Origin: Chloroflexota bacterium
Lineage (GTDB): Bacteria; Chloroflexota; Anaerolineae; Anaerolineales; Anaerolineaceae
Direction: 5' to 3'
Length of the DNA stretch: 15,621 bases
NCBI GenBank assembly: GCA_019136175.1
Contig: JAGVUS010000090.1
Coordinates: forward strand, 1-15,621
In this document: positions 7,824 to 15,449 of the stretch, one piece after another
How positions within the stretch are numbered: the stretch's first letter is position 1
How the letters are laid out: each line of letters begins with the position of its first letter
Program-made: the position numbers and the translations under genes
The notes under the pieces: generated by a model
Databases searched by the model: none
Seen by the model: the letters and a program-made list of their open reading frames with translations, nothing else
What the model was told of the DNA's origin: nothing

Positions 7824-9553
7824 GTACTCTCCTCCACCAAAATATTAATCGATTGAACACATCCTGCCTGGCACAAGGTCTCCATACCCTGTTTAAGTTG
7901 AAAGATGCTCAAACGGGGTGATACTTCCAGCGTCCGGAGCGCAGTATCCGGAAGATAAGCGGCAATCATCCTGAAGTCCACCTCACCTACGCCAGGCATC
8001 TGGTGATCGCGTATCCCGCGCACATCGTGTAAGTGACATCCTATGATGCGTCTGGAATATCGAAGAAGCCAGTCCTTGTGATTGCATAAACCAAGCGCAT
8101 CCAGCGTCTGGGCGTGACCACAATCATATTGAAACCCCCACCAGTCTTCATCACAGATATCCAGCAACACCTGCATCTCCTCCAGAAGGGGGATGTCGTA
8201 GTAATGATATCGATTTTCCAACCCAACTTCGATTCCTGTTGGTCGGGCAAAATTGACAATCTCCACCAGGCTTTTTTGAACCTGATCAAAATGAGCAGGA
8301 GCATGCAGGTTTCGATGAGCAATCAGGTCGTTCCGAACAGCTTCATATTCCTGTGTTCCTTTTAACCCTTTTTCAAATAATTCCCGCAACCGGTTTTCCC
8401 GGGACCAATCACACATGATCATTCCAGGATGCAGAACCACCGATCGGGCACCCAGTTCACAGGCAACCTCAATGGTCCGTTTTGCAAGATCCACACCCTT
8501 CCTGCGGCAATTTTCATCCAGGGAGGAGATCATATAATCATTTTGCTTCAAATCATCATTCAGATAAATTGCCGGACATGGATCATGCACCGTGGATATG
8601 TAATACAAGTTCCGATCCCACTGGGAATATAATTCCGGGGTAACCTGGTGATTTAATTCAAACCGTGCAAATCCAGCCTGGCGGGCAGTGACAAATGTCT
8701 GATTAAATGGCATTTTTTGACCAACAGACCACATCGTGGACATGGCTGCATCATATAGAACAGAGGAATCAGGATACGGATTCTGTTCATTGATCGATGA
8801 ATGCCTGATAGCAGGGTAGATTTTCAACAATTCGCTCAGGGAATGAATGGTGTAATCCGGCTGCATGGCTGGGGTTGGTACCTCCAGCAGACCCTCATCG
8901 ACATCTGCTTCAGCGTGACCGGATCCGTTGTGTGAAATCATAACAACCTCACCAAATCCCGCCTGCCGGGCGCCAACCACATCCCGCGATGGGCGGTCGC
9001 CGACATAGGCACAATGATGGGCAGGAATGCCAATTGCCCTGGATGCTTCCAGGAAAATGGACGGATGAGGTTTGCGCCTGCCATATACGGTTGAAAGGAG
9101 GGTCACTGAAAAGAGCCGGGAAATTCCATGTTCTTCCAGCATCCGGGGTGCTTCCAACGACGAAGTGGTATTGCTGATCACCCCCAGCACATATCCCCTG
9201 GTTGCCAGTTCGCGGATGGTTTCCACTGCATCCGGCAGGATATTTTTCAAGCGGGAATCGCGCCACATCTGGTTAATTTTGATTGCATTTTCTCGAATAA
9301 ACTCAACCGGCTTATCGGGGAGGAGAAATTGGGACCACAAATCCGCCTCAGTGAGTTCCAACAGGGATTTCTGGCACCATTTGCGATAACGGGATTCACC
9401 TTTTTGGATTTTCTCAATGAAGACAGCGGGGTCTCCATCCTCGCCAAGAAAATCCATCAACCCCCGGATGGTCGAGTAGTCACGCTGATCTTTGGTGATA
9501 TTGGCGCGTAAGGTTCCGCCGACATCAAACAGAATGGCTTGAATGGATATCAT
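7817..9553 (-). CDS. HAD-like domain fused to a xylose-isomerase-like TIM-barrel epimerase/isomerase (578 aa)
   Basis: This is a two-domain fusion. Residues 1 to about 235 form a HAD domain: motif I FDVGGTL (nucleophile D10, Gly12 where the second Asp is usual), S127 in VISNT, K161 in GRRKPHP, and motif IV GDRPSRD (D186, D191). Residues about 262-575 form an AP_endonuc_2/xylose-isomerase-like TIM barrel. It shows E446 (GLENR), D477 and H480 (YDCGHA), H507 (CHLHD) and E543 (LEVSP). Order and spacing fit the Glu-Asp-His-Glu Mn site of D-tagatose 3-epimerase-type enzymes. Sugar epimerase, isomerase or dehydratase chemistry is therefore plausible, possibly coupled to phosphate removal. The start overlaps the upstream HAD gene as ATGA. 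No frameshift explains the fusion: one frame runs across the linker. The HAD half closely resembles the first domain of the neighbour. Exact reaction unknown. Confidence 0.88.
   Translation of the reverse strand: MISIQAILFDVGGTLRANITKDQRDYSTIRGLMDFLGEDGDPAVFIEKIQKGESRYRKWCQKSLLELTEADLWSQFLLPDKPVEFIRENAIKINQMWRDSRLKNILPDAVETIRELATRGYVLGVISNTTSSLEAPRMLEEHGISRLFSVTLLSTVYGRRKPHPSIFLEASRAIGIPAHHCAYVGDRPSRDVVGARQAGFGEVVMISHNGSGHAEADVDEGLLEVPTPAMQPDYTIHSLSELLKIYPAIRHSSINEQNPYPDSSVLYDAAMSTMWSVGQKMPFNQTFVTARQAGFARFELNHQVTPELYSQWDRNLYYISTVHDPCPAIYLNDDLKQNDYMISSLDENCRRKGVDLAKRTIEVACELGARSVVLHPGMIMCDWSRENRLRELFEKGLKGTQEYEAVRNDLIAHRNLHAPAHFDQVQKSLVEIVNFARPTGIEVGLENRYHYYDIPLLEEMQVLLDICDEDWWGFQYDCGHAQTLDALGLCNHKDWLLRYSRRIIGCHLHDVRGIRDHQMPGVGEVDFRMIAAYLPDTALRTLEVSPRLSIFQLKQGMETLCQAGCVQSINILVEESTC
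7828..7835 (-). promoter_or_regulatory. Strong Shine-Dalgarno of the DUF47 gene, inside the upstream gene
   Basis: The minus strand reads GGAGGAGA four bases before the ATG at 7823. It lies within the last codons of the HAD-TIM fusion gene and fixes the DUF47 start. Confidence 0.75.
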
Positions 9554-10998
9554 GATGCTTCTGTCTCACGAGTCAATTTTGGATGCATGACAAGCAGGGG
9601 GACGGATAAAAGGTCATGGAAATGATTAATAAACACATCTGCAGCCGCACCCGCCTCAAAATTTAAGGCGATTGTTTTCATACCAACAGCATGTGCTCCA
9701 TCCAGTTCGGTTTTCTTATGCCCAATGAATACCGCCTGCTCCGGTGCAACCCCCAATTGTTGCAGCGCTGCCCGGTAAATATTTGGATCCGGTTTCCGCA
9801 CACCCACTTCCTGCGAAGAAATGATGGAGTCCCATACATGCCCGATTCCTGCTTTTTCAAACCAGCTCAACTTTGTGGAGATGGAGTTGGCTGTATCGGT
9901 AATGATTCCCAACAAGAAACCTTGCTGTTTAAGTATCTCAAGTGTTTCACGCACTCCTTCAAAGAAGACAACCCCATTGTCATCTTCCTCCAACATTTTC
10001 CTGCCGTTTTCCCGCAGAGCCTCGTCCGTTATTCCATAAAGCTCAAGAATGGATTCGCGAAAAACCTCCTGGCTGATCTGTCCACGGTAACACATTTGAA
10101 CCAGCTCATCCTGCTTCTCCTGCAATCCATCGGGAGATTCAATCCCGTGGCTGTGCACAAACTCATCAAACCTGCTCCCCTTTTGAGGACGGTGATAGAG
10201 AATATCCCCTGCATCAAATATCAACGCCTGGACTGGTTGGTTTGCACGCGGGAAGGAACGGCTCATTTCCTCCTGCAAGGGAGCCAGAATTTCTGTCATC
10301 GAATTCACCACGGCATCCGGTGTTGCCCCACATTCCAGTTCGCCATGCTCATAGTCGTGAATAATCTGTATTGCCAACCGAAATCCAGCCTTCCTTGCCC
10401 CAACAATATCCCGGTTGATTCGATCTCCAATATATGCACATTGGCTTGCGGGAACATTCATCAGCCGTGCCGCGTAATGAAAAATGGCAGGGTCGGGTTT
10501 GCGCCGCCCGTACTCACTGGACATAATAATTGGATCAAAATATTCATCTATCCGGTATTGCTTTAAATTAGTCGGAACCTGACCCCGGCTGTTGACATTG
10601 CTGATCAAACCAATTTTCAGCCCCATCCGCCTGAGTTCCTCAAGAACCGCGGGAATTTCCGGGCGCATTTTTCTTTCATAATAACTTAGTTCCACATACG
10701 TGGCAAGCTGCTCCGCCACACTTTCCAGCCTGGTTCGATCCACATTAAAATCCCTCAGCACATAATCACTCCACACCTGCACGGGAGAAAGTTCCACCAG
10801 GCTGTCAATACACGAGTCGTGATATTGTTTCAATCCCTGCGTAACAACTGTATATAATGCAACATCAGAGAGATTAAGTTCTATTCCAACAGATTGCAAA
10901 ATCTTCTGAATACCTGCGGTTGCCCGAATGCGCAATTCCGGGGTAAACCCAAAGGTTTCAATGGTTCCACCCATATCAAAAAAGACAGCTCTAATCAT
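9550..10998 (-). CDS. Tandem double HAD-like hydrolase (482 aa)
   Basis: Two HAD domains lie in one chain. Domain 1 (about 1-245) has FFDMGGTIE (D8, Gly10), S133 in LISNVNS, K167 in GRRKPDP, and GDRINRD (D192, D197). Domain 2 (about 255-470) has IFDAGDIL (D262, Gly264), T367 in IITDTANS, K402 in VRKPDP, and GHKKTELDG, where His427 replaces the usual Asp and only D433 remains. Domain 1 is a close relative of the HAD half of the next gene, sharing the YGRRKP and CAY-GDR-RD-VGAR-AGF pattern. The family normally hydrolyses small phosphorylated metabolites in the cytoplasm. The frame extends upstream to a TTG (11118), but the ATG at 10998 begins exactly at the HAD N-terminus and has GGGGAG ten bases ahead. 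It overlaps the next gene by ATGA. Confidence 0.88.
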   Translation of the reverse strand: MIRAVFFDMGGTIETFGFTPELRIRATAGIQKILQSVGIELNLSDVALYTVVTQGLKQYHDSCIDSLVELSPVQVWSDYVLRDFNVDRTRLESVAEQLATYVELSYYERKMRPEIPAVLEELRRMGLKIGLISNVNSRGQVPTNLKQYRIDEYFDPIIMSSEYGRRKPDPAIFHYAARLMNVPASQCAYIGDRINRDIVGARKAGFRLAIQIIHDYEHGELECGATPDAVVNSMTEILAPLQEEMSRSFPRANQPVQALIFDAGDILYHRPQKGSRFDEFVHSHGIESPDGLQEKQDELVQMCYRGQISQEVFRESILELYGITDEALRENGRKMLEEDDNGVVFFEGVRETLEILKQQGFLLGIITDTANSISTKLSWFEKAGIGHVWDSIISSQEVGVRKPDPNIYRAALQQLGVAPEQAVFIGHKKTELDGAHAVGMKTIALNFEAGAAADVFINHFHDLLSVPLLVMHPKLTRETEAS

Positions 10999-11098
10999 TC
11001 CGCCAAGGCTCCCCGGTTCTTGTTGATAATTCACTGCCCCTGAAAACAATTCACCCGGGCAGGAGAGGATAATCAATTTTCTGCAGAATAATCCCTGG

Positions 11099-11136
11099 AT
11101 CCCGGACACAAGCAGCAACGCGCCCGTGTCCGGGAT
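11099..11136 (-). repeat. Perfect 11-base inverted repeat (stem-loop) just after the binding-protein gene
   Basis: ATCCCGGACAC (11099-11109) and GTGTCCGGGAT (11126-11136) are perfect complements separated by 16 bases. On the minus strand the stem starts 25 bases after the binding-protein stop codon. It is GC-rich and followed by a sequence with no uridine run, so it is a better fit to an RNA-stabilising or attenuating stem than to a full intrinsic terminator. Such stems typically protect binding-protein mRNA and allow that protein to be made in excess over downstream gene products. Confidence 0.65.
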
Positions 11137-11161
11137 GCATCCAAGAAACAGCCGGTTAGGG

Positions 11162-12367
11162 CTATTTCCCCAGGTTGATCAAATAGAAATCACGCGCCTG
11201 GACAATGTTGTCATAGACATAGCCATCATCAAACGCCCAGGTGATTTTGTTGATCTCATCAAACGATAATGCGCCTTCAGGAGCGGGGATATCCGTGCGG
11301 GGCAGGTAGTTGCCAATTTTCAACCATGGATCAGCACCTTCCGGTGTAGTCATAAACTGGATGAAGAGTTTGGCAGCATTGGGATGCGGCGCCTGGTTCA
11401 GAATTCCAAGGTAAGCCTGTGTTTGGACACCAACCACCGGTTTCAGATCCCAACAGGGTTCAAAGGCAAGCGCGCCATCCAAAACATCCGGATAATTGGA
11501 ATATGACGTGAATCCAAGCAGGTTATCCGTCATGCCCGGGGTTGCAAAGGCAGAATCCACCTCGTCTCCACCGGGTTCGGGGATGGGGTTGTTCTGTGCA
11601 AAGCGTTTGAGCCACAGCCATCCGGCATCCGGTGTATCTGCATCCAGGACAGGGTCGGTACCATATAATTCTTTATATGCTGCCGTCATTTCATCCTTCT
11701 TGGATGCAATGGTCATCAAAATCCCCAACGTGGAGGCATCATTCAGCGGGTCTTCAATATGAACCTTGCCCTTCCATTCCGGGTTGGTCAACTCCCACAG
11801 GTTGGAAATGGGGCATCCATCAGGATTCAGTTCACTATTGTAGGCAAGGATGCGGACGCCAAAGCGGGCTGTCAACAGGGGATCCTGCAAATTTGCTGGA
11901 ATCAAATCCTTGACACTATCGGGCACAAATTTTACCAGGTAACCCTTGGGGATCAACTCACCCTTGATGTTGGGACCGCCGCTGCTGAACCACACATCAC
12001 CGGTGAAGGCTCCAGCCTTCTGTTCTTCCACGGTCTTGAGATAAACATCATCCCCACCCAGGTCATACCCTTCCACCTTGATGTTAGGATATTTCTCCAT
12101 GAAGGCTTCGGCAGCTTTTTCAATTTTTGAGGAATTGGCATACACCAGGAGCAATCCCTCCTTGTTTGCCGCCGCTTCAATGGCTGCCCAATCCTGGGTA
12201 CCCGTATCATACTTGCCCAGCAGATTATCCTTCAGCCATTGTTCCTGGGCAGTCAAAGGAGCATCTGTCGCCACTGGTTCAGTGGTGGGAGCAGAAGTCG
12301 TCTGTGTGCATGCCGCCAGCATGCTCAGAACCAAGATGATTACTGCAACTTGAAATACCTTTTTCAT
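11162..12367 (-). CDS. ABC importer solute-binding lipoprotein, FbpA/AfuA-like class (401 aa)
   Basis: This is the extracytoplasmic substrate-binding component. A basic start (MKKVF), a hydrophobic core and lipobox LAAC give lipid-anchored Cys20, followed by a Thr/Ser/Pro/Ala tether. Family markers are LLLVYANSSKIEKAAEAF near the mature start, the GDVWFSSGG segment and the C-terminal PHPNAAKLFIQFMTTPEG helix, as in the Fe(III)/phosphonate/hexose-phosphate binding-protein group. There is no adjacent Tyr-Tyr pair anywhere, the usual ferric ligand of FbpA, which argues against iron. AfuA of that group binds sugar phosphates, so an organophosphate substrate is plausible (inference). The longest frame starts at 12460. 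The ATG at 12367 is right because it gives a proper signal peptide and follows AGGAGG by 7 bases. ATPase and permease genes precede it. Confidence 0.9.
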   Translation of the reverse strand: MKKVFQVAVIILVLSMLAACTQTTSAPTTEPVATDAPLTAQEQWLKDNLLGKYDTGTQDWAAIEAAANKEGLLLVYANSSKIEKAAEAFMEKYPNIKVEGYDLGGDDVYLKTVEEQKAGAFTGDVWFSSGGPNIKGELIPKGYLVKFVPDSVKDLIPANLQDPLLTARFGVRILAYNSELNPDGCPISNLWELTNPEWKGKVHIEDPLNDASTLGILMTIASKKDEMTAAYKELYGTDPVLDADTPDAGWLWLKRFAQNNPIPEPGGDEVDSAFATPGMTDNLLGFTSYSNYPDVLDGALAFEPCWDLKPVVGVQTQAYLGILNQAPHPNAAKLFIQFMTTPEGADPWLKIGNYLPRTDIPAPEGALSFDEINKITWAFDDGYVYDNIVQARDFYLINLGK

Positions 12368-12374
12368 TTTCCTT

Positions 12375-12380
12375 CCTCCT
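12375..12380 (-). promoter_or_regulatory. Consensus Shine-Dalgarno of the binding-protein gene
   Basis: AGGAGG on the minus strand, 7 bases ahead of the ATG at 12367, decides the start in favour of the signal-peptide form. Confidence 0.8.
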
Positions 12381-12496
12381 GATTGTACGAAACAACAAAA
12401 CAATTGATGGAACAACGTGCGAGACCAGTGATATTTCCTGCTCCTCCTTTCCCTCATCAAAACGGAAGGCGGGTGAAACAGCCCTTCCCATGTGAA

Positions 12497-13579
12497 TCAG
12501 CCATTGATCAAATTGCCAGTTTCCTTGTCATAGAGGTTAATGGCATCCGAATTAAAAGTGAGCCAAATCTTTTGATCCATCTGGATTTTACTGACGCCAA
12601 TTTCCTTCACCGTCAGTTCCGTTTCGCCTTTGCGGGCAATAATCGTTGTGTCCGCCCCGGAAGGCAGGACGGAATATGCCTGGAATTCAACTCCATGATC
12701 AATGGGTGTGGTACTGACCGTGATATCTTCCGGGCGGATGCCAACCACAACATCCCCGGTCTTGTTATACGTCCGTACGGGCACATTAAACTTGCCCAGG
12801 TCCACAGATCCCGGTCCGGACACCCATCCTTCCATCAGGTTAATTTTCGGGTTTCCAATAAAATCTGCCACAAACAAATTAGCCGGGTAGTGATAGACCT
12901 TGTCCGGTGTGTCATTTTGTTGAATGACGCCTTCCTTCATGATGGCAATGTTGGTGGACATGGTCATCGCCTCAATTTGATCATGGGTAACATAGACAGT
13001 CGTTGCACCGGAGATGTGGTGCAGCCGTTTTAATTCCGTCCGCATGTCCATCCTCAAGCGGGCGTCCAGGTTGGAAAGCGGTTCGTCCATCAGGAACACC
13101 TTGGGACGATAGGCAAGCATGCGCGCCAGTGCAATCCGCTGCTGTTGTCCACCACTCATCTCCCGGGGATAGCGATCTTCATAACCCTCCATCTGCACTT
13201 CCGCCAGGGACTCCTTGACACGCTTATCCATATCCTCCTTGGACAGCTTTTGAATCTCCAGTGCAAATGTAATATTCTTGTATACTGTCATGTGAGGCCA
13301 CAGGGCATAGTTTTGAAAAACCAATCCCAGGTCCCGCTGACCAGGCGGCAACGAAATTCCTTTTGCCCGGGAATATACCAGTTTTTCACCGATGACAATT
13401 TCACCATCATCCGGGTCTTCCAAGCCAGAGATGCAGCGAAGCAGGGTGGTTTTGCCACATCCCGAGGGACCCAGCAACGTCAGAAATGCACCCGGCTCAA
13501 TGGTCAGACTGACATTATTCACTGCAACTACATTGCCAAACTTTTTTGTGAGATTACGAATAATGATCGGGGTTGCCAT
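12497..13579 (-). CDS. ABC importer ATP-binding protein, FbpC/PotA-like (360 aa)
   Basis: This is the cytoplasmic ATPase that powers the adjacent importer. It shows Walker A GPSGCGKTT (37-45), signature SGGQQ (from S142), Walker B LMDEP with D165 and catalytic E166, D-loop SNLD, and H-loop His199. After about residue 235 comes a TOBE/MOI-type regulatory domain (VVGIRPEDITVS), usual for the Fe(III), polyamine, sulfate and sugar importers. Length is normal. The ATG at 13579 is preceded by GGAGAA and lies 13 bases after the permease stop. A 129-base gap with no clear promoter or terminator separates it from the binding-protein gene. Confidence 0.94.
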   Translation of the reverse strand: MATPIIIRNLTKKFGNVVAVNNVSLTIEPGAFLTLLGPSGCGKTTLLRCISGLEDPDDGEIVIGEKLVYSRAKGISLPPGQRDLGLVFQNYALWPHMTVYKNITFALEIQKLSKEDMDKRVKESLAEVQMEGYEDRYPREMSGGQQQRIALARMLAYRPKVFLMDEPLSNLDARLRMDMRTELKRLHHISGATTVYVTHDQIEAMTMSTNIAIMKEGVIQQNDTPDKVYHYPANLFVADFIGNPKINLMEGWVSGPGSVDLGKFNVPVRTYNKTGDVVVGIRPEDITVSTTPIDHGVEFQAYSVLPSGADTTIIARKGETELTVKEIGVSKIQMDQKIWLTFNSDAINLYDKETGNLING

Positions 13580-13592
13580 GTTTCTCCTTTAT

Positions 13593-15425
13593 TTACATTC
13601 CCAGCCCTTTTTTCAGGCTGCCGCCGCGGAAGCGGCTGATGATGAAGTTTCCAAGTAAAACCAAGAAGATCAGGATGATAATGACAGCATTCGCCTGCTG
13701 TTCGTTTCCGTTTTCGATATACCGCATCGTCATACTTGCCAGCACCTGTGTGGACGGCGTGACCAGAAGAATGATCAAGGACAGTTCCCGCATGGTTGTG
13801 ATGAACGTCATCAGGAACCCGGAGACAAATCCTGTACTCGTCAAGGGGAAGATGATTCGTTTAAACCGTTGCCAGGGTGTGGCACCGGCAATCGCCGCGG
13901 CTTCCTCCAATTCCTTTCCCACCTGGAGCATGGCGGAAACGCCGCTGCGGGCGGAGTAGGGGATATGCTTGGCAACAGACACCACCACCAGGAGGGCAAA
14001 GGTCCCATAAAGTGGAGGAATGGGTCCAAATGGCTTGGTGAACATGGAGATATACACTGCGCCAAAGGCAATCCCCGGAATGACGTATGGGATAAACGCC
14101 AGTTGCTCCACAATTTTGGACAGCCTGGTTCCACGCCCCTTGACAATGGAATATCCCAGGATGACACCAAGCAATGCTGTAAAGAATGCTGTCCAAAGGG
14201 AAAGCCGGATGGAGTTCCATGCCCCCTTGTAGATCTTTGGGTTTAACAGGACACCCGGCTCACCATTATTAATGGATAAATCACTCTGACCTATCCAATG
14301 GGCAAGCGTCAGGTTGCTGGGGCTGTAATTTCCTGTCCGCAGCATCAGGGTGGACCAAATAAGCAGGACCAGTGGAAGCACAGCAATGATAAACTGGAAA
14401 ATGATCACCAGGACAATCATGAATCCCTTCCAGTTTCGCAATTTCGTTTTTTGTGCCATGAACCCGCGTCCGCCAATCGTTTCATAGCTCTTTCGGGTTC
14501 CAACCATTTTTTGGTTTAGCATAATTGTGACCATGGCAAACATGATCAGAACAATTGCCAAAACAAAGGCATCTCCATAATTTCCAATGCCGGTATTCGA
14601 ACGCAGCATGGTGGAAAGCGTGTAATACCGGACGGGAACGCCCAAAACATTGGGACCACCAAACGTTCCCATGGTTTTGGAGAAGGTCATGATAAAGCCG
14701 GAGGCAATGGCTGGCAGAACCAGTGGGAAAGTGATTTTACGCATGATGACCCACCGCCCGGCACCAGCCAGTTCACCCGCTTCTTCCAGGGACGAATCAA
14801 TCGATAGTAAGGCGGCAGAAACAAACAGGAAGAAAAACGTGTAATAGTGCAAGCCGCTGCTCACAATGATGGGAATCGGACCATACGCAAGCCAATCGGG
14901 CGTGGGAGCACCGGTGATAAATTCAAGGATACCCGGAGTACCTCCCGATGTCCGGTTTTTAAACATCACGGTCCATGCCATGGCAATTGTCCAGGAGGGC
15001 ATAATATAGGGGATGGTTGCCAGCGTATGAATGACTTCCCTGCCAGGAATGTCGGTACGAACAACCAGCCATGCCATTAACCCCCCAATTGTGAGGGCAA
15101 GGGCAGTTGCCCCCAACGAGATTGTGAGGGAATGGACAAGCGGCTCATAGGTCATGATTTTTGCAATCTGACCAAACAACATCCGCACCCAGTGATATGG
15201 GGTCAGGTCGCCCACCTCTGCATCCTTGATCACCCGCAGATCAATATCCTGCACGGTGATGGTTGTCATGATCATGCGATACAGTGGAATGATGACCATG
15301 TAAAACATAATCACCAACATGATCAAGGACAGAAAAACGTGCGGTGTGGTCAGCCATCGGAAGAATCTTCGTCCATAGGCAAACAGTTTCTGTGATCGTT
15401 GATCCGTTTTTCCAAATACTGCCAT
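13593..15425 (-). CDS. ABC importer fused double permease, FbpB-like (610 aa)
   Basis: This is a membrane channel subunit made of two binding-protein-dependent permease domains in one chain, about 12 membrane segments in all. Each half carries its EAA loop, which contacts the ATPase: EEAGELAGAG from about residue 214 and EEAAAIAGAT from about residue 507. Each is followed by a basic stretch and a FPL motif. This head-to-tail duplication is characteristic of the FbpB/AfuB/ThiP type; a single chain would fill both permease positions. The ATG at 15425 has AGGAGAG upstream. It begins 24 bases after the regulator stop codon and is followed after 13 bases by the ATPase gene. Substrate specificity cannot be read from it. 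Confidence 0.93.
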   Translation of the reverse strand: MAVFGKTDQRSQKLFAYGRRFFRWLTTPHVFLSLIMLVIMFYMVIIPLYRMIMTTITVQDIDLRVIKDAEVGDLTPYHWVRMLFGQIAKIMTYEPLVHSLTISLGATALALTIGGLMAWLVVRTDIPGREVIHTLATIPYIMPSWTIAMAWTVMFKNRTSGGTPGILEFITGAPTPDWLAYGPIPIIVSSGLHYYTFFFLFVSAALLSIDSSLEEAGELAGAGRWVIMRKITFPLVLPAIASGFIMTFSKTMGTFGGPNVLGVPVRYYTLSTMLRSNTGIGNYGDAFVLAIVLIMFAMVTIMLNQKMVGTRKSYETIGGRGFMAQKTKLRNWKGFMIVLVIIFQFIIAVLPLVLLIWSTLMLRTGNYSPSNLTLAHWIGQSDLSINNGEPGVLLNPKIYKGAWNSIRLSLWTAFFTALLGVILGYSIVKGRGTRLSKIVEQLAFIPYVIPGIAFGAVYISMFTKPFGPIPPLYGTFALLVVVSVAKHIPYSARSGVSAMLQVGKELEEAAAIAGATPWQRFKRIIFPLTSTGFVSGFLMTFITTMRELSLIILLVTPSTQVLASMTMRYIENGNEQQANAVIIILIFLVLLGNFIISRFRGGSLKKGLGM

Positions 15426-15449
15426 GCGTCTCTCCTGTTTGGCTAATAT

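Noticed and set aside
9691..10566. Long open frame on the + strand (291 codons) opposite the double-HAD gene.
   Set aside because: The minus-strand frame has all HAD motifs; the + frame has no recognisable domain and is Cys/Pro/His-rich in the way of an antisense shadow.
10999..11118. A 40-residue N-terminal extension of the double-HAD protein from a TTG.
   Set aside because: The extension covers the stem-loop region edge and intergenic sequence; the ATG at 10998 starts exactly at the HAD fold and has its own Shine-Dalgarno.
11099..11136. The stem-loop as a full rho-independent terminator.
   Set aside because: No run of uridines follows the stem on the minus strand, and a closely coupled gene group continues downstream.
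12382..12387. TACAAT on the minus strand as a -10 box for the binding-protein gene.
   Set aside because: It is too close to the Shine-Dalgarno, so the transcript would start within the ribosome site, and no -35 element is at 16-18 bases.
12368..12460. A 31-residue N-terminal extension of the binding protein.
   Set aside because: The signal peptide must be N-terminal, and AGGAGG directly precedes the ATG at 12367.
11162..15425. Ferric iron importer, the default label for this ABC family.
   Set aside because: The binding protein lacks adjacent tyrosines, and the neighbours handle phosphate and sugars rather than iron. It is kept as an alternative, not the call.
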